From: Streptomyces sp. A 4/2
GTDB lineage: Bacteria; Actinomycetota; Actinomycetes; Streptomycetales; Streptomycetaceae
Length of the DNA: 64,000 bases
Direction: 5' to 3'
Assembly: GCF_940670765.1 (NCBI RefSeq)
Contig: NZ_CALNVW010000003.1
Location: forward strand, 62,001-126,000
The notes under the pieces were generated by a model, which was not told the origin of the DNA, made no database searches, and saw only the letters and a list, made by a program, of their open reading frames with translations. The position numbers and the translations under genes were made by a program. Shown piece after piece: positions 15,760 through 24,966 of this stretch. Every line of letters begins with the position of its first letter. Position 1 is the stretch's first letter.

Positions 15760-17024
15760 GCCCCGGTCGGCGGCCCCTCAGGACCGGACCCCGGAGGGCC
15801 CGGGGGCGCGCCTCCCGACGGCCCTGACGCCCCCGGCTGTCCGGGCGGGCCCTCCAACGGCCGCGGCGGCCCCGGCGGCCCCTCGTCCGGCCCCAGCCCG
15901 ATGTCCGGTACGACCTGCTTCTCCTCGGCGAAGTGACAGGCCGAGTCGTGGTGCACCGGGCCATCGACCATCCGGAACACCGCGGGCACGGCCAGCGCGG
16001 GCACCTCCTGCGCGCACCGCTCCTGCGCCTTCCAGCAGCGGGTACGGAACCGGCAGCCCGACGGCGGATTGGCGGGCGACGGCACGTCCCCGACCAGGAT
16101 GATCCGTTCCCGCCGTTCCCGCGCCTCCGGGTCGGGCAGCGGCACGGCGGAGAGCAGCGCCTGGGTGTACGGGTGTGTCGGGTGCTCGTAGATCTCCGCG
16201 TCCGAGCCGACCTCGACGATCCGCCCGAGGTACATCACGCCGACCCGGTCGGAGATGTGCCGGACGATCGACAGGTCGTGCGCGATGAACACGTACGCCA
16301 GGTTGAACTCTTTCTGCAGCCGGTCCATCAGGTTGATGACCTGCGCCTGCACCGACACGTCCAGCGCCGAGACCGGCTCGTCGGCCACGATGATCTCGGG
16401 GTTGAGCGCGAGGCCGCGGGCGATGCCGATGCGCTGACGCTGACCGCCGGAGAACTGGTGCGGATACCGGTTGATGTACTCCGGGTTCAGACCGACCACG
16501 TCCAGCAGGTCCTGCACCTTGCGGCGCCGGTCACCCTTCGGAGCCACCTCGGGGTGGATCTCGTACGGCTCCCCGATGATGTCACCCACCGTCATACGCG
16601 GATTGAGCGACGTGTACGGGTCCTGGAACACCATCTGGATGTTCCGCCGCACCGCCTTCAGCGCCCGCCCGGACAGCTTGGTGATGTCCTCGCCCTTGTA
16701 CTTGATCGAACCGCCCGTCGGGGCCTCCAGGTTGACCAGCATCCTGGCGACGGTGGACTTGCCGCAGCCGGACTCCCCCACGATGCCGAGCGTCTCGCCC
16801 TGGCTGAGCGCGAACGACACCCCGTCGACGGCCTTGACCGCGCCGACGCTCTTCTTGAAGAGGATGCCCTGGGTCAGCGGGTAGTGCTTGACCAGGTCCC
16901 GGACTTCGAGGATGGGGTGTACCTCGTTCGCGAACGCCGTCTCCGCGTGCGACTTCTCCATCAGGTCACGCTCGGCCTCGGCCGCGTCGCGTGCGTCCCG
17001 GCGCCCCGAGTGGTCAGCGTGCAT
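15747..17024 (-). CDS. Oligopeptide ABC transporter ATP-binding protein, OppF type (cluster 1)
   Basis: A 425-residue ATPase, one of two that drive the cluster 1 peptide importer. Walker A is GESGCGKST (83-91), Q-loop Gln134, signature FSGGQ (191-195), Walker B IIVADEP (211-217) and switch His249. The C-terminal oligopeptide-transporter region has the cysteine motif GCRFRTRCWKAQERC, which in related proteins binds an iron-sulfur cluster. The last ~50 residues are an unusual Pro/Gly-rich tail (EGPPGPPRPLEGPPGQ) absent from clusters 2 and 3. ATG at 17024 has AAGGAGA upstream and overlaps the OppD gene by 11 bases. About 285 bases, in two blocks, are identical to the cluster 3 counterpart. Confidence 0.93.
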   Translation of the reverse strand: MHADHSGRRDARDAAEAERDLMEKSHAETAFANEVHPILEVRDLVKHYPLTQGILFKKSVGAVKAVDGVSFALSQGETLGIVGESGCGKSTVARMLVNLEAPTGGSIKYKGEDITKLSGRALKAVRRNIQMVFQDPYTSLNPRMTVGDIIGEPYEIHPEVAPKGDRRRKVQDLLDVVGLNPEYINRYPHQFSGGQRQRIGIARGLALNPEIIVADEPVSALDVSVQAQVINLMDRLQKEFNLAYVFIAHDLSIVRHISDRVGVMYLGRIVEVGSDAEIYEHPTHPYTQALLSAVPLPDPEARERRERIILVGDVPSPANPPSGCRFRTRCWKAQERCAQEVPALAVPAVFRMVDGPVHHDSACHFAEEKQVVPDIGLGPDEGPPGPPRPLEGPPGQPGASGPSGGAPPGPPGSGPEGPPTGATPA

Positions 17025-17991
17025 CGAGCGTCTCCTTCCAGAAGTGGCAGGCGCTCCGGCGTTCCTGGTTCACCTCGTACAGGGGCGGCACGTCGGTACG
17101 GCACACCTCCTGGGCCATCGGGCAACGGGGGTTGAAGGCACAACCGGGCGGGATGTGCAGCAGGTTGGGCGGCAGGCCCTTGATCGCGTAGAGGTCCTGG
17201 CCCTTCTGGTCCAGCCGCGGGATCGAGGCGAGGAGACCCTTGGTGTACGGGTGGGCGGGGGCCCGGTAGATCTGGTGGACCGGCGACGTCTCGACGATCC
17301 GGCCCGCGTACATCACCGCGATCTTGTCCGCGACGTCGGCGACCACGCCGAGGTCGTGGGTGATCAGGATGAGCCCCATGTTGAACTCCCGCTGGAGCTC
17401 GGCGAGCAGGTCCATCACCTGGGCCTGCACGGTCACGTCGAGCGCCGTGGTCGGCTCGTCCGCGATGATCAGATCCGGCTCCAGGGCCAGCGCCATCGCG
17501 ATCATGATGCGCTGACGCATACCGCCCGAGAACTGGTGCGGGTACTGCCCGACGCGCTCCTTGGCCGCCGGGATCCGTACCGTGTCCATCAGTTCGACGG
17601 CCTTGGCCTTGGCTGCCTTGTGGGACATGCCCTTGTGGACCGTGAACATCTCACCGAGCTGTTCACCCACGCTGAGCACCGGGTTGAGCGAGGAGAGCGC
17701 GTCCTGGAAGATCATCGCCATCTTGGCGCCGCGGACCTTCCGCCGCTGCTCCTCCTTGAGCTTCAGCAGGTCCTGGCCCTGGAAGATGATCTCGCCACCG
17801 GCGATGTGTCCGGGCGGCACGTCGAGGATGCCCATGATCGCCTGGGCCGTGACGGACTTGCCGGAGCCGGACTCCCCGAGGACGGCGAGCGTCTCACCGG
17901 AGTCCACGGTGTAGTCGACGCCGTTCACCGCCTTCGCGACCCCGTCGCGGGTCCGGAACTCCACGTGCAGATCGCGCACTTCGAGCAACAT
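17014..17991 (-). CDS. Oligopeptide ABC transporter ATP-binding protein, OppD type (cluster 1)
   Basis: A 325-residue ATPase pairing with the OppF-type subunit. Walker A is GESGSGKS (39-46), Q-loop in MIFQDALSSLNP, signature FSGGM (154-158) and Walker B DLIIADEP (173-180). The C-terminal oligo_HPY region includes GCAFNPRCPMAQEVC with conserved cysteines. GAGGAG precedes the ATG at 17991. A 251-base block (17288-17538) differs from the cluster 3 gene by only about four bases. Confidence 0.93.
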   Translation of the reverse strand: MLLEVRDLHVEFRTRDGVAKAVNGVDYTVDSGETLAVLGESGSGKSVTAQAIMGILDVPPGHIAGGEIIFQGQDLLKLKEEQRRKVRGAKMAMIFQDALSSLNPVLSVGEQLGEMFTVHKGMSHKAAKAKAVELMDTVRIPAAKERVGQYPHQFSGGMRQRIMIAMALALEPDLIIADEPTTALDVTVQAQVMDLLAELQREFNMGLILITHDLGVVADVADKIAVMYAGRIVETSPVHQIYRAPAHPYTKGLLASIPRLDQKGQDLYAIKGLPPNLLHIPPGCAFNPRCPMAQEVCRTDVPPLYEVNQERRSACHFWKETLDAR

Positions 17992-18002
17992 GGTCCGGCT
18001 CC

Positions 18003-18977
18003 TCAGCGCAGCTTGGGGTCGAGGGCGTCGCGCACCGCGTCGCCGAGCATGATGAACGCGAGCACCGTGACGGCCAGCGCACCGGCCGGCCAGAGCAGCA
18101 TGTGCGGGGCGTTGCGGATGTACGGGGAGGCGGCGGAGATGTCGATGCCCCAGGACACGGTGGGCGGCTTCAGGCCGACGCCGAGGTACGAGAGCGTCGC
18201 CTCCAGCGAGATGTACGTACCGAGGGCGATGGTCGCCACCACGATCACCGGGGCGACCGCGTTCGGTGTGATGTGGCGCAGCAGCATCCGGGAGTTGGAC
18301 GCGCCGAGCGCCCGTGCTGCCTGGACGTAGTCGTTCTGTTTGACGGTGATGACCGAGCCGCGCGCGATACGGGCGATCTGCGGCCAGCCGAGGAGCACCA
18401 TGAAGCCGATGACCGGCCAGACGGTGCTGCTGGTGACCACGGACAGCAGGACCAGACCGCCGAGGACCACCGGGATGCCGAAGAAGATGTCGGTGATCCG
18501 GGAGAGGATCGCGTCGCCGGCGCCGCCGAAGAACCCGGCGAGACCGCCGAGGAAGCTGCCGATGAGGGCCACTCCGACGGTGGCGCAGACACCGACGGTC
18601 ACCGACTGGCGGGCCCCGTAGACGGTACGGGTGTAGACGTCGCAGCCCTGGCCCGTGAAACCGAACGGGTGCCCTGGCTGGGAGCCCTGCTGGGCCTTGT
18701 CGAGGTTGCAGTTGAGCGGGTTCTGGGTGGCGATCAGCTGCGGCCAGATCGAGATCACCACCAGGAACAGGATGATCAGGCCGGAGATGATGAAGATCGG
18801 GTTCCGGCGCAGATCGCGCCAGGCGTCGGACCAGAGGCTGCGGGGCCGTTCCTCGGGGCCTCCGTCGTGGGCCTGCTTCGCGCCCTCCAGCGTGGCGCCC
18901 TCGCCGGTCGCGAGGTCCATGGGCCCACCGGCGCCGGTGCCGGCGATCGCCTCGTCGGGATTCTGGGACTCAGGCAT
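18003..18977 (-). CDS. Oligopeptide ABC transporter permease, OppC type (cluster 1)
   Basis: A 324-residue inner-membrane permease. A hydrophilic N-terminal tail of about 50 residues precedes the first transmembrane segment (PIFIISGLIILFLVVISIW), and five more follow. The cytosolic EAA-like loop that contacts the ATPases is YVQAARALGASNSRMLLRHITPNAVAP. The protein ends in the family-typical LGDAVRDALDPKLR. The ATG overlaps the OppB gene by 8 bases, so translation is probably coupled. The last 62 coding and leader bases are identical to cluster 3. Confidence 0.93.
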   Translation of the reverse strand: MPESQNPDEAIAGTGAGGPMDLATGEGATLEGAKQAHDGGPEERPRSLWSDAWRDLRRNPIFIISGLIILFLVVISIWPQLIATQNPLNCNLDKAQQGSQPGHPFGFTGQGCDVYTRTVYGARQSVTVGVCATVGVALIGSFLGGLAGFFGGAGDAILSRITDIFFGIPVVLGGLVLLSVVTSSTVWPVIGFMVLLGWPQIARIARGSVITVKQNDYVQAARALGASNSRMLLRHITPNAVAPVIVVATIALGTYISLEATLSYLGVGLKPPTVSWGIDISAASPYIRNAPHMLLWPAGALAVTVLAFIMLGDAVRDALDPKLR

Positions 18978-19893
18978 ACCGGATCCTCGGGTCGAGAACG
19001 GCGTAGAGGAGGTCGACGATGAGGTTCGCCACCAGGAAGACGATGACGAGGACCGTGACGAAGCCGACGACCGTCTGGCTGTTCTGGCGGAGAATGCCCT
19101 GGTAGAGCTGGTAACCGACACCGTGGATGTTGAAGATGCGCTCGGTGACGATGGCACCGCCCATCAGTGCGCCGATGTCCGTACCGATGAACGTCACCAC
19201 CGGGATCAGCGAGTTGCGCAGCAGGTGCCGGACGATGATGCGGCGCTTCGGCAGGCCCTTGGCGACGGCGGTGCGGACGTAGTCGGCGCGGCGGTTCTCC
19301 GCGATCGACGTCCGGGTCAGCCGGGTGACGTACGCGAGGGAGACGGACGCCAGCACCAGTCCGGGCACGATGAGTTGGTTCAGGGGGGCCGAGGGCGAGA
19401 CGGCGGGCTCGATGATCCCCCAGTTCACCCCGAGGAACAGCTGGGCGAGCAGACCGGTCACGAAGGTCGGGACCGAGATGACGACCAGGGTGAGCAGCAG
19501 GACCGTGCTGTCGATCGGGCGGCCCCGGCGGAGCCCGGTGATCACACCGAAGGTGATGCCGATGATGATCTCGAACACGATCGCCACCACGGTGAGTCTG
19601 ATGGTGACGGGGAAGGCGCTGCCCATCAGGTCGGTGACCTTCTCACCGTTGAACGCGGTGCCGAAGTCCCCGGTGAAGACATTGCCCATGTAGGTCAGGT
19701 ACTGCTGCCACACGGACTTGTCGAGGCCGAACTGGGAGCGCAGCTGAGCAGCGGTCGCCGGGTCGCAGGCGCGGTCTCCGCAGAGGCCGGCGATGGGGTC
19801 ACCCATCACGTTCACCATCAGGAAGATCAGTAGCGTGGCACCGATGAACACCGGGATCATCTGGAGCAGACGCCTGATCACATAACGTCCCAT
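18970..19893 (-). CDS. Oligopeptide ABC transporter permease, OppB type (cluster 1)
   Basis: A 307-residue inner-membrane permease with six transmembrane segments. The opening MGRYVIRRLLQMIPVFIGATLLIFLMV is diagnostic for OppB/DppB. The EAA loop is YVRTAVAKGLPKRRIIVRHLLRNSLIPV, and the protein ends LLYAVLDPRIRYA. It pairs with the OppC-type permease to form the channel. It lies 76 bases downstream of its SBP gene, separated by a strong hairpin. Confidence 0.93.
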   Translation of the reverse strand: MGRYVIRRLLQMIPVFIGATLLIFLMVNVMGDPIAGLCGDRACDPATAAQLRSQFGLDKSVWQQYLTYMGNVFTGDFGTAFNGEKVTDLMGSAFPVTIRLTVVAIVFEIIIGITFGVITGLRRGRPIDSTVLLLTLVVISVPTFVTGLLAQLFLGVNWGIIEPAVSPSAPLNQLIVPGLVLASVSLAYVTRLTRTSIAENRRADYVRTAVAKGLPKRRIIVRHLLRNSLIPVVTFIGTDIGALMGGAIVTERIFNIHGVGYQLYQGILRQNSQTVVGFVTVLVIVFLVANLIVDLLYAVLDPRIRYA

Positions 19894-19919
19894 GAGGGGC
19901 TCCGGGGGTCGTTGTAGGA

Positions 19920-19962
19920 GGGAGTACGGCCCGGCGCTCGCGGTGCGCCGGGCCGTACTCCC
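19920..19962 (-). terminator. Intra-operon hairpin after the cluster 1 SBP gene
   Basis: A perfect 17-bp stem (19920-19936 with 19946-19962) and a 9-base loop lie 8 bases after the SBP stop codon and 26 bases before the permease start. Such hairpins stop or stabilise part of the transcripts, giving excess of the binding protein over the membrane subunits. There is no T-run. Confidence 0.85.
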
Positions 19963-19969
19963 AGTGGCG

Positions 19970-21601
19970 TCAGTGGACCTTGATCTCGTTGTAGACCGGG
20001 ACGCTGAACGGGTTCAGCGCGACGTTCGAGATGCGGTCCGAGTAGCCTGCGCTGCCGTTCTGGTACCAGAGCGGAATGGCGCCCATGTCGTCCCGCAGTA
20101 CCCCTTCGGCCTGCTGGAACTTCTGCACGGCGGAGGCGGTGTCGGTGTCCGCGTTGGCCTCGTTGACCAGCTTGTCGAAGGTCTTGTTGGTCCAGTGGCC
20201 GTCGTTGGACGAGGCGTTGGTGTAGTACAGCGGCTGCAGGAAGTTCTGGATGAGCGGGTAGTCCATCTGCCAGCCGGCGCGGAACGGGCCCGACAGCTTC
20301 TTCGCGCTGATCTGGTTGCGGAAGTCGGCGAAGGTGCCGACCGGGTTGCCGACACAGGCCTTGTCGTTGCCGAGCGCGTTGTTGACGTTGTTGCAGATGG
20401 CGTCGATCCACTCCTTGTGGGAGCCGGTGTCCGCGTTGTACGTGATCTTCAGCTGACCGCCGGGGATGCCGCCGCCCTCCTTGATCATCTTCTTCGCCTC
20501 GGTGGGGTTGTACGTGCAGGAGCTGCCGCAGAGCCCGGCCTTGTACCCGCCCGCGGCACCGAGGACCGGTGAGGTCCAGTCGGTCGCCGGGGTCCGGGTG
20601 TCCGCGAAGATCGTCTTGGTGATCTGGGGCCGGTTGATCGCCATCGAGAGGCCGATCCGGACCTTCTTGGCCCCGGCGGTGTTCCACTCGGGCTTGTAGA
20701 AGGGGAAGGCGAGCGTCTGGATGATGCCGGCCGGGGTGTTGATGTAGCGCCCGCTCAGGTCGGACTTGACGTTCTTGAGCTGCGCGGCGGGGATGTCGTC
20801 GACCAGGTCGAGGTTGCCCGCGGTCAGGTCGGTGTACGCGGTGTTGTTGTCGGTGTAGACCTTGAGGTCGACCCCGCCGTTCTGCGCCTTGTCGGAGCCC
20901 GGGTACTTGTCCCACGTGCGCAGGCTCATCTCCGAGCCCTTGGTGTACGACTTGATGGTGTACGGGCCGTTGCCGATCGGCTTGGACAGCCACGCCGAGT
21001 GGTTCGTGTAGAACTCCGAGGGCAGCGGGGCGAAGGCGGCGTACCCGAGGGTGTCCGGGAAGGTGGAGAACTTCTGGTTGAGCTTGACCGTGAAGGTCGT
21101 GTCGTTGACGACCTTCAGCCCGGACAGTGTGGTGGCCGTGGCGCTGCCGGTGTCCGGGTGGACCTTGTCGTAGCCGTCGATGTAGCCGAAGAAGTACGCG
21201 TTCTTCTGGTTGTTCTTCAGGTCGGCGCCGTAGTTCCAGGCGTCCACGAAGGACTTCGCGGTGATCTTCTCGCCGTTGCTGAAGGTCCAGCCGGACTTGA
21301 TGGTGATCTTGAAGTTGACCGAGTCAGTGGTTTCGATCTTGCTGGCCAGCATGTTCTCGGCCTTGCCGGTCTTCGGGTTGTACCGCTTGAGACCACGGAA
21401 GACCATGTCGAGGACCTTGCCGCCCTGGACCTCGTTGGTGTTCGCCGGCTCCAGCGGGTTCTGCGGGTCTCCCCAGGAGGAGCTCAGGACTCCGTTGCTC
21501 CCGCCACCGCCACTGCTGCTCCCTCCGCCGCCGCAGGCCGTCGCCGCCAGCGCGACGGTAACCGCGCATGCGGCCCACTTGGCGTGTGTGGCTCCGCGCA
21601 T
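19970..21601 (-). CDS. Peptide-binding lipoprotein, OppA type (cluster 1)
   Basis: A 543-residue solute-binding protein of the SBP_bac_5 family. The signal peptide ends in the lipobox LAATAC, followed by a Gly/Ser linker. The lipid-anchored mature protein captures oligopeptides outside the membrane. Family hallmarks include IKSGWTFSNGEKITAKSFVDAWNYG, PIGNGPYTIKSYTKG and RIGLSMAINRPQITKTIF. Paired cysteines (LCGSSCTYNP) are shared with cluster 3 (ACGEACTYNP) but absent from cluster 2. Start ATG at 21601 with a strong AAGGAGG site. First gene of the operon. Confidence 0.93.
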   Translation of the reverse strand: MRGATHAKWAACAVTVALAATACGGGGSSSGGGGSNGVLSSSWGDPQNPLEPANTNEVQGGKVLDMVFRGLKRYNPKTGKAENMLASKIETTDSVNFKITIKSGWTFSNGEKITAKSFVDAWNYGADLKNNQKNAYFFGYIDGYDKVHPDTGSATATTLSGLKVVNDTTFTVKLNQKFSTFPDTLGYAAFAPLPSEFYTNHSAWLSKPIGNGPYTIKSYTKGSEMSLRTWDKYPGSDKAQNGGVDLKVYTDNNTAYTDLTAGNLDLVDDIPAAQLKNVKSDLSGRYINTPAGIIQTLAFPFYKPEWNTAGAKKVRIGLSMAINRPQITKTIFADTRTPATDWTSPVLGAAGGYKAGLCGSSCTYNPTEAKKMIKEGGGIPGGQLKITYNADTGSHKEWIDAICNNVNNALGNDKACVGNPVGTFADFRNQISAKKLSGPFRAGWQMDYPLIQNFLQPLYYTNASSNDGHWTNKTFDKLVNEANADTDTASAVQKFQQAEGVLRDDMGAIPLWYQNGSAGYSDRISNVALNPFSVPVYNEIKVH

Positions 21602-21968
21602 GGAGTGCCTCCTTCTGGTCCCAAATCGCACTTAGGGCCCAATATCACCCGACAGTAGGAGCAATGCACTTCCACCAGGGCCGTCTGTGTCCATCCGTCA
21701 CCAGAACGCCCGGATGCCCCGCATAACGAAAGGGACACACCTTTGACCGGACGCAGCCGTCCGGCTCACCCCGGTTTGCCGCTCCGTCAGGGAACGAGTC
21801 AATCCCTGAAGATCATTTATTTTGTCAAGTTCAGATCAACAACCTAAAGACCCGTCGATGACTTGCACCGTGCATTGACCACTGTCAACTCCATTGGTTG
21901 GGTCCGTTCCAACCCCTTAGCTCCTCCCACCCGGAGGACGCCGCTTTCCGTTCGGGGACAGGAGTTCG
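21602..21968. promoter_or_regulatory. Shared 367-bp divergent control region of peptide-transport clusters 1 and 2
   Basis: No gene is supported here. The middle (about 21795-21900) is strikingly AT-rich for this genome (ATTTATTTTGTCAAGTTCAG) and probably holds the promoters of both operons. TTGACA occurs on the minus strand in this tract, but I found no good -10 at the right distance. An inverted repeat TTGAC-CACT-GTCAA (21875-21888) and TGCAC-CG-TGCA just before it are candidate operators. Joint control of both transporters through this region is plausible. Confidence 0.45.
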
Positions 21969-23003
21969 ATGACCACGCCATCCCCGGCCCCCAGCTTCTC
22001 GGTGGACACCAACGCCATCGCAGCCGCTGAGGAGTCCCGGCACCCCGACGGCCCCGACAAGGGCGCCGAAGCCCGGAGTCCAGGCCAGCTGGCCTGGCTC
22101 AGGTTCAAGCGCGACAGGACCGGGGTGGTCTCTGCCTGCGTCGTCCTCTTCTTCTTCCTGATCGGGATATGCGCGCCCCTGATCTCGGCGCTGTACGGCA
22201 AGAACCCGTACGACACCTACGGCCAGGACACCCCGGGGCTCCTCAACGACTTCGCCAACCCGGTCAAACCCAACGGCGGCATCAGCTCCGACTTCTGGTT
22301 CGGTATCGAGCCCGGCCTGGGACGGGACGTCTTCACCTTCCTCCTGTACGGCATCCGGAACTCGCTGCTGATCGCCACTGCGGCCACCCTGTTCACCGTC
22401 CTGATCGGCGTGGCCGTGGGCGTCACAGCCGGATACCTGGGCGGGAAGACGGACTACTTCGTCGGCCGGGTCATCGACATCCTGCTGGCGTTCCCCTCCA
22501 CGCTCTTCTTCATCGCGTTCATGCCGATCGTCCTGAGCGTCTTCGTCTCTCCCGAGGAGAGCACGCCGATCTGGCTCACGGTGCTCTGTCTCGTCGGGGT
22601 ACTCACCGCGTTCGGCTGGGCCTCGATCGCCCGGCTGCTGCGCGGTCAGGTACTGGCCCTGCGGGAGCGGGAGTTCGTCGAGGCCGCCAAGGTGACGGGC
22701 GCCTCGCCGGCCCGGATCATCTTCAAGGAGCTGCTGCCCAACCTGTGGACGCCGATCCTCATCCAGGCGACGCTCGGGCTGCCCGCGTTCGTGACCGCGG
22801 AGGCCGGCCTCGCGTTCCTCGGCGTCGGCATCGTCGACCCGACGCCCGACTGGGGTGTGATGATCCAGCGCGGCGCCGCGGTCTACAGCGACGACATCAC
22901 CTTCATGCTCTTCCCCGGTGTGGCGATGGTGGTCTTCGTGCTCGCCTTCAACCTTCTCGGCGACTCGGTCCGCGACGCGGTCGACCCGAAGACGAACCGC
23001 TGA
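21969..23003 (+). CDS. Oligopeptide ABC transporter permease, OppC type (cluster 2)
   Basis: A 344-residue permease and the first gene of cluster 2. A 40-residue hydrophilic N-terminus is followed by the first transmembrane segment (GVVSACVVLFFFLIGICAPLI), a long external loop (residues about 70-118) and five more segments. The EAA loop is FVEAAKVTGASPARIIFKELLPNLWTP and the end is LGDSVRDAVDPKTNR. AGGAG lies 6 bases before the ATG. Having the OppC-type permease before the SBP gene differs from clusters 1 and 3 and matches the order reported for bldK (permease, lipoprotein, permease, two ATPases). Whether this is the bldK orthologue cannot be decided without comparison. Confidence 0.92.
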   Translation: MTTPSPAPSFSVDTNAIAAAEESRHPDGPDKGAEARSPGQLAWLRFKRDRTGVVSACVVLFFFLIGICAPLISALYGKNPYDTYGQDTPGLLNDFANPVKPNGGISSDFWFGIEPGLGRDVFTFLLYGIRNSLLIATAATLFTVLIGVAVGVTAGYLGGKTDYFVGRVIDILLAFPSTLFFIAFMPIVLSVFVSPEESTPIWLTVLCLVGVLTAFGWASIARLLRGQVLALREREFVEAAKVTGASPARIIFKELLPNLWTPILIQATLGLPAFVTAEAGLAFLGVGIVDPTPDWGVMIQRGAAVYSDDITFMLFPGVAMVVFVLAFNLLGDSVRDAVDPKTNR

Positions 23004-23091
23004 CCCTGCACCCGGCGGTGACGCCTCCCGGCTCCCGGGCCACCTCGCTCCTTCCGCTTCTCCCTGATCTCCATCGACAAGGCAGGACTTG

Positions 23092-24876
23092 ATGACGACC
23101 TCGCGCAGAACCTTTTTGATCTCCGCCACGGCGGTCGCGGCCGCGAGCACCATGGGGCTCGCCGGCTGCAGCTCCGGCAACGCCGGTGGCGGCTCCGGCT
23201 CGGGTTCGAACGGCAAGCACGACGCGGCCAAGACCTCGAAGATCGCGGTCGGCACCAAGGCCGACTCCACCGGTCCTGCCCCGGAGGCCCCCGGCGCCAC
23301 CAAGGGCGGCACCGTCCAGGTCATCAACCGCGGCGACTTCACGCACCTGGACCCGCAGCGCATCTACTACGCGCCCAACTCGTCCCTCGACCTGATGGTC
23401 ACCCGGGCCCTCACCGGCTACAAGATCGCCGACGACGGTTCCATGACCCTCGTCGGCGACCTCGCCACCGATGTCGGCACCGTCAGTGACAACGGCAAGA
23501 CCTGGACGTTCACGCTCAAGGACGGGCTGAAGTGGGAGGACGGCTCGGCCGTCACCTCCGCCGACGTCAAGTACTCCATCGAGCGCGGTTTCGCGGACTT
23601 CACCACGGAGGGCGCCACGTACGCCCAGGGCTGGCTGACCGGTTCGCTCACCGACTTCCGCAAGAAGTACTCCGGCCCCTACACGGGCAAGAGCCTCGAC
23701 GCCGTCCAGACCCCGGACGACAAGACCGTCGTCTTCAAGCTCCAGACGGCCCGTCAGGACTTCAACTTCACGCTCGCGATGTACACGTACGCGGTGGCGT
23801 CGAAGAAGCACGACACCAAGCAGGCGTACGACAAGAAGCCTTACTCCTGCGGCCCGTACCGCATCACCAGCCATGTGACCGACAAGTCCATGGAGCTGGT
23901 GCGCAACGAGCACTGGGACCCGAAGACCGACCCGATCCGCAACGCGTACCCGGACAAGTTCGAGTTCGAGTTCGGCCCGACGTCGCTGGCCGGCACCGAC
24001 CGCTTCATCGCGGACGCCGGCAAGGACAAGTACGCGGTGACCATCGACATCAACGTCGCCACCGAGCGGGTGCAAACGGTCCTCACCGACCCCAAGTTCA
24101 AGAGCCGCATCGTCCAGGGCATCGGCTCCGGCACCAGCATGTGGTCCATCAACACCACCCGGATCACCGACACCGAGGTCCGTAAGGCCCTCAACATCGC
24201 CTGGCCGCTGCAGCAGATCCGGCAGACCGCGGGCGGCGACTCCTTCGGCGACTACGCCACCACGATCATGTCGCCGCTCGTCTCCGGCTACGAGAAGTTC
24301 GACCTCTACGGCAAGCTGACGACCCCGACCGGCGACCCGGTCAAGGCCAAGGCCATGCTGAAGAAGATCGGCAAGGTCGGCCAGAAGATCGTCCTCGCCT
24401 ACCCGCAGACGGACACCTACGACAAGATCGCGGTCGTCATCCAGCGGGCACTGGAGAAGGCCGGCTTCAACTGCATCACCAAGCCGGTGGACCAGAACTC
24501 CATGTACGACATCTTCGGCAAGGTCGACAACAAGTACGACGTCTACTGGACCGCCTGGTCCGCGGACTGGCCGACCGGCTACACCGTCTTCCAGCCGCTG
24601 TTCGACAAGGGAACCGTCTTCGACAACTCCCCGAACTACGCGCACTTCACCAGCCCGGCCGTCACCAAGGCCATCGCGGCGGCCACCGCGATCGCCGACC
24701 AGGAGCAGGCCGGCAAGGCGTGGGCCGCGCTGGACAAGCAGATCATGGAGCAGGCTCCGGTCATCCCCGAGTTCTACATGCGCCGCATGTATCTGCACGG
24801 CTCCAAGGTCGGCAACGTCCAGATGGACCCGAACTTCGACGGCTGCATGCTCTACAAGCTGTACGTCAAGAAGTAA
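23092..24876 (+). CDS. Peptide-binding lipoprotein, OppA type, with twin-arginine signal (cluster 2)
   Basis: A 594-residue SBP_bac_5 protein. The N-terminus MTTSRRTFLISATAVAAAS followed by MGLAGC combines a Tat consensus (SRRTFL) with a lipobox (LAGC). It is therefore probably folded in the cytoplasm, exported by Tat and lipidated, unlike the Sec-type binding proteins of clusters 1 and 3. Family hallmarks are WTFTLKDGLKWEDGSAVTSADVKYSIERGF, KPYSCGPYRITSH and VRKALNIAWPLQQI. Its low resemblance to the other two suggests a different peptide range. AAGGCAGGA serves as ribosome-binding site. A 10-bp hairpin follows the gene. Confidence 0.92.
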   Translation: MTTSRRTFLISATAVAAASTMGLAGCSSGNAGGGSGSGSNGKHDAAKTSKIAVGTKADSTGPAPEAPGATKGGTVQVINRGDFTHLDPQRIYYAPNSSLDLMVTRALTGYKIADDGSMTLVGDLATDVGTVSDNGKTWTFTLKDGLKWEDGSAVTSADVKYSIERGFADFTTEGATYAQGWLTGSLTDFRKKYSGPYTGKSLDAVQTPDDKTVVFKLQTARQDFNFTLAMYTYAVASKKHDTKQAYDKKPYSCGPYRITSHVTDKSMELVRNEHWDPKTDPIRNAYPDKFEFEFGPTSLAGTDRFIADAGKDKYAVTIDINVATERVQTVLTDPKFKSRIVQGIGSGTSMWSINTTRITDTEVRKALNIAWPLQQIRQTAGGDSFGDYATTIMSPLVSGYEKFDLYGKLTTPTGDPVKAKAMLKKIGKVGQKIVLAYPQTDTYDKIAVVIQRALEKAGFNCITKPVDQNSMYDIFGKVDNKYDVYWTAWSADWPTGYTVFQPLFDKGTVFDNSPNYAHFTSPAVTKAIAAATAIADQEQAGKAWAALDKQIMEQAPVIPEFYMRRMYLHGSKVGNVQMDPNFDGCMLYKLYVKK

Positions 24877-24884
24877 CCGGCCAC

Positions 24885-24913
24885 GAGGCGGCGGGAGTTC
24901 GTGCCGCCGCCTC
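24885..24913 (+). terminator. Intra-operon hairpin after the cluster 2 SBP gene
   Basis: GAGGCGGCGG (24885-24894) pairs with CCGCCGCCTC (24904-24913) around a 9-base loop, 8 bases after the stop codon. It occupies the same position as the hairpins of clusters 1 and 3. Confidence 0.75.
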
Positions 24914-24966
24914 CCAGGTCCTGTCCATCCGCCTGACGGCGCTCCCCAGGAAAGCCACGAACGCCC

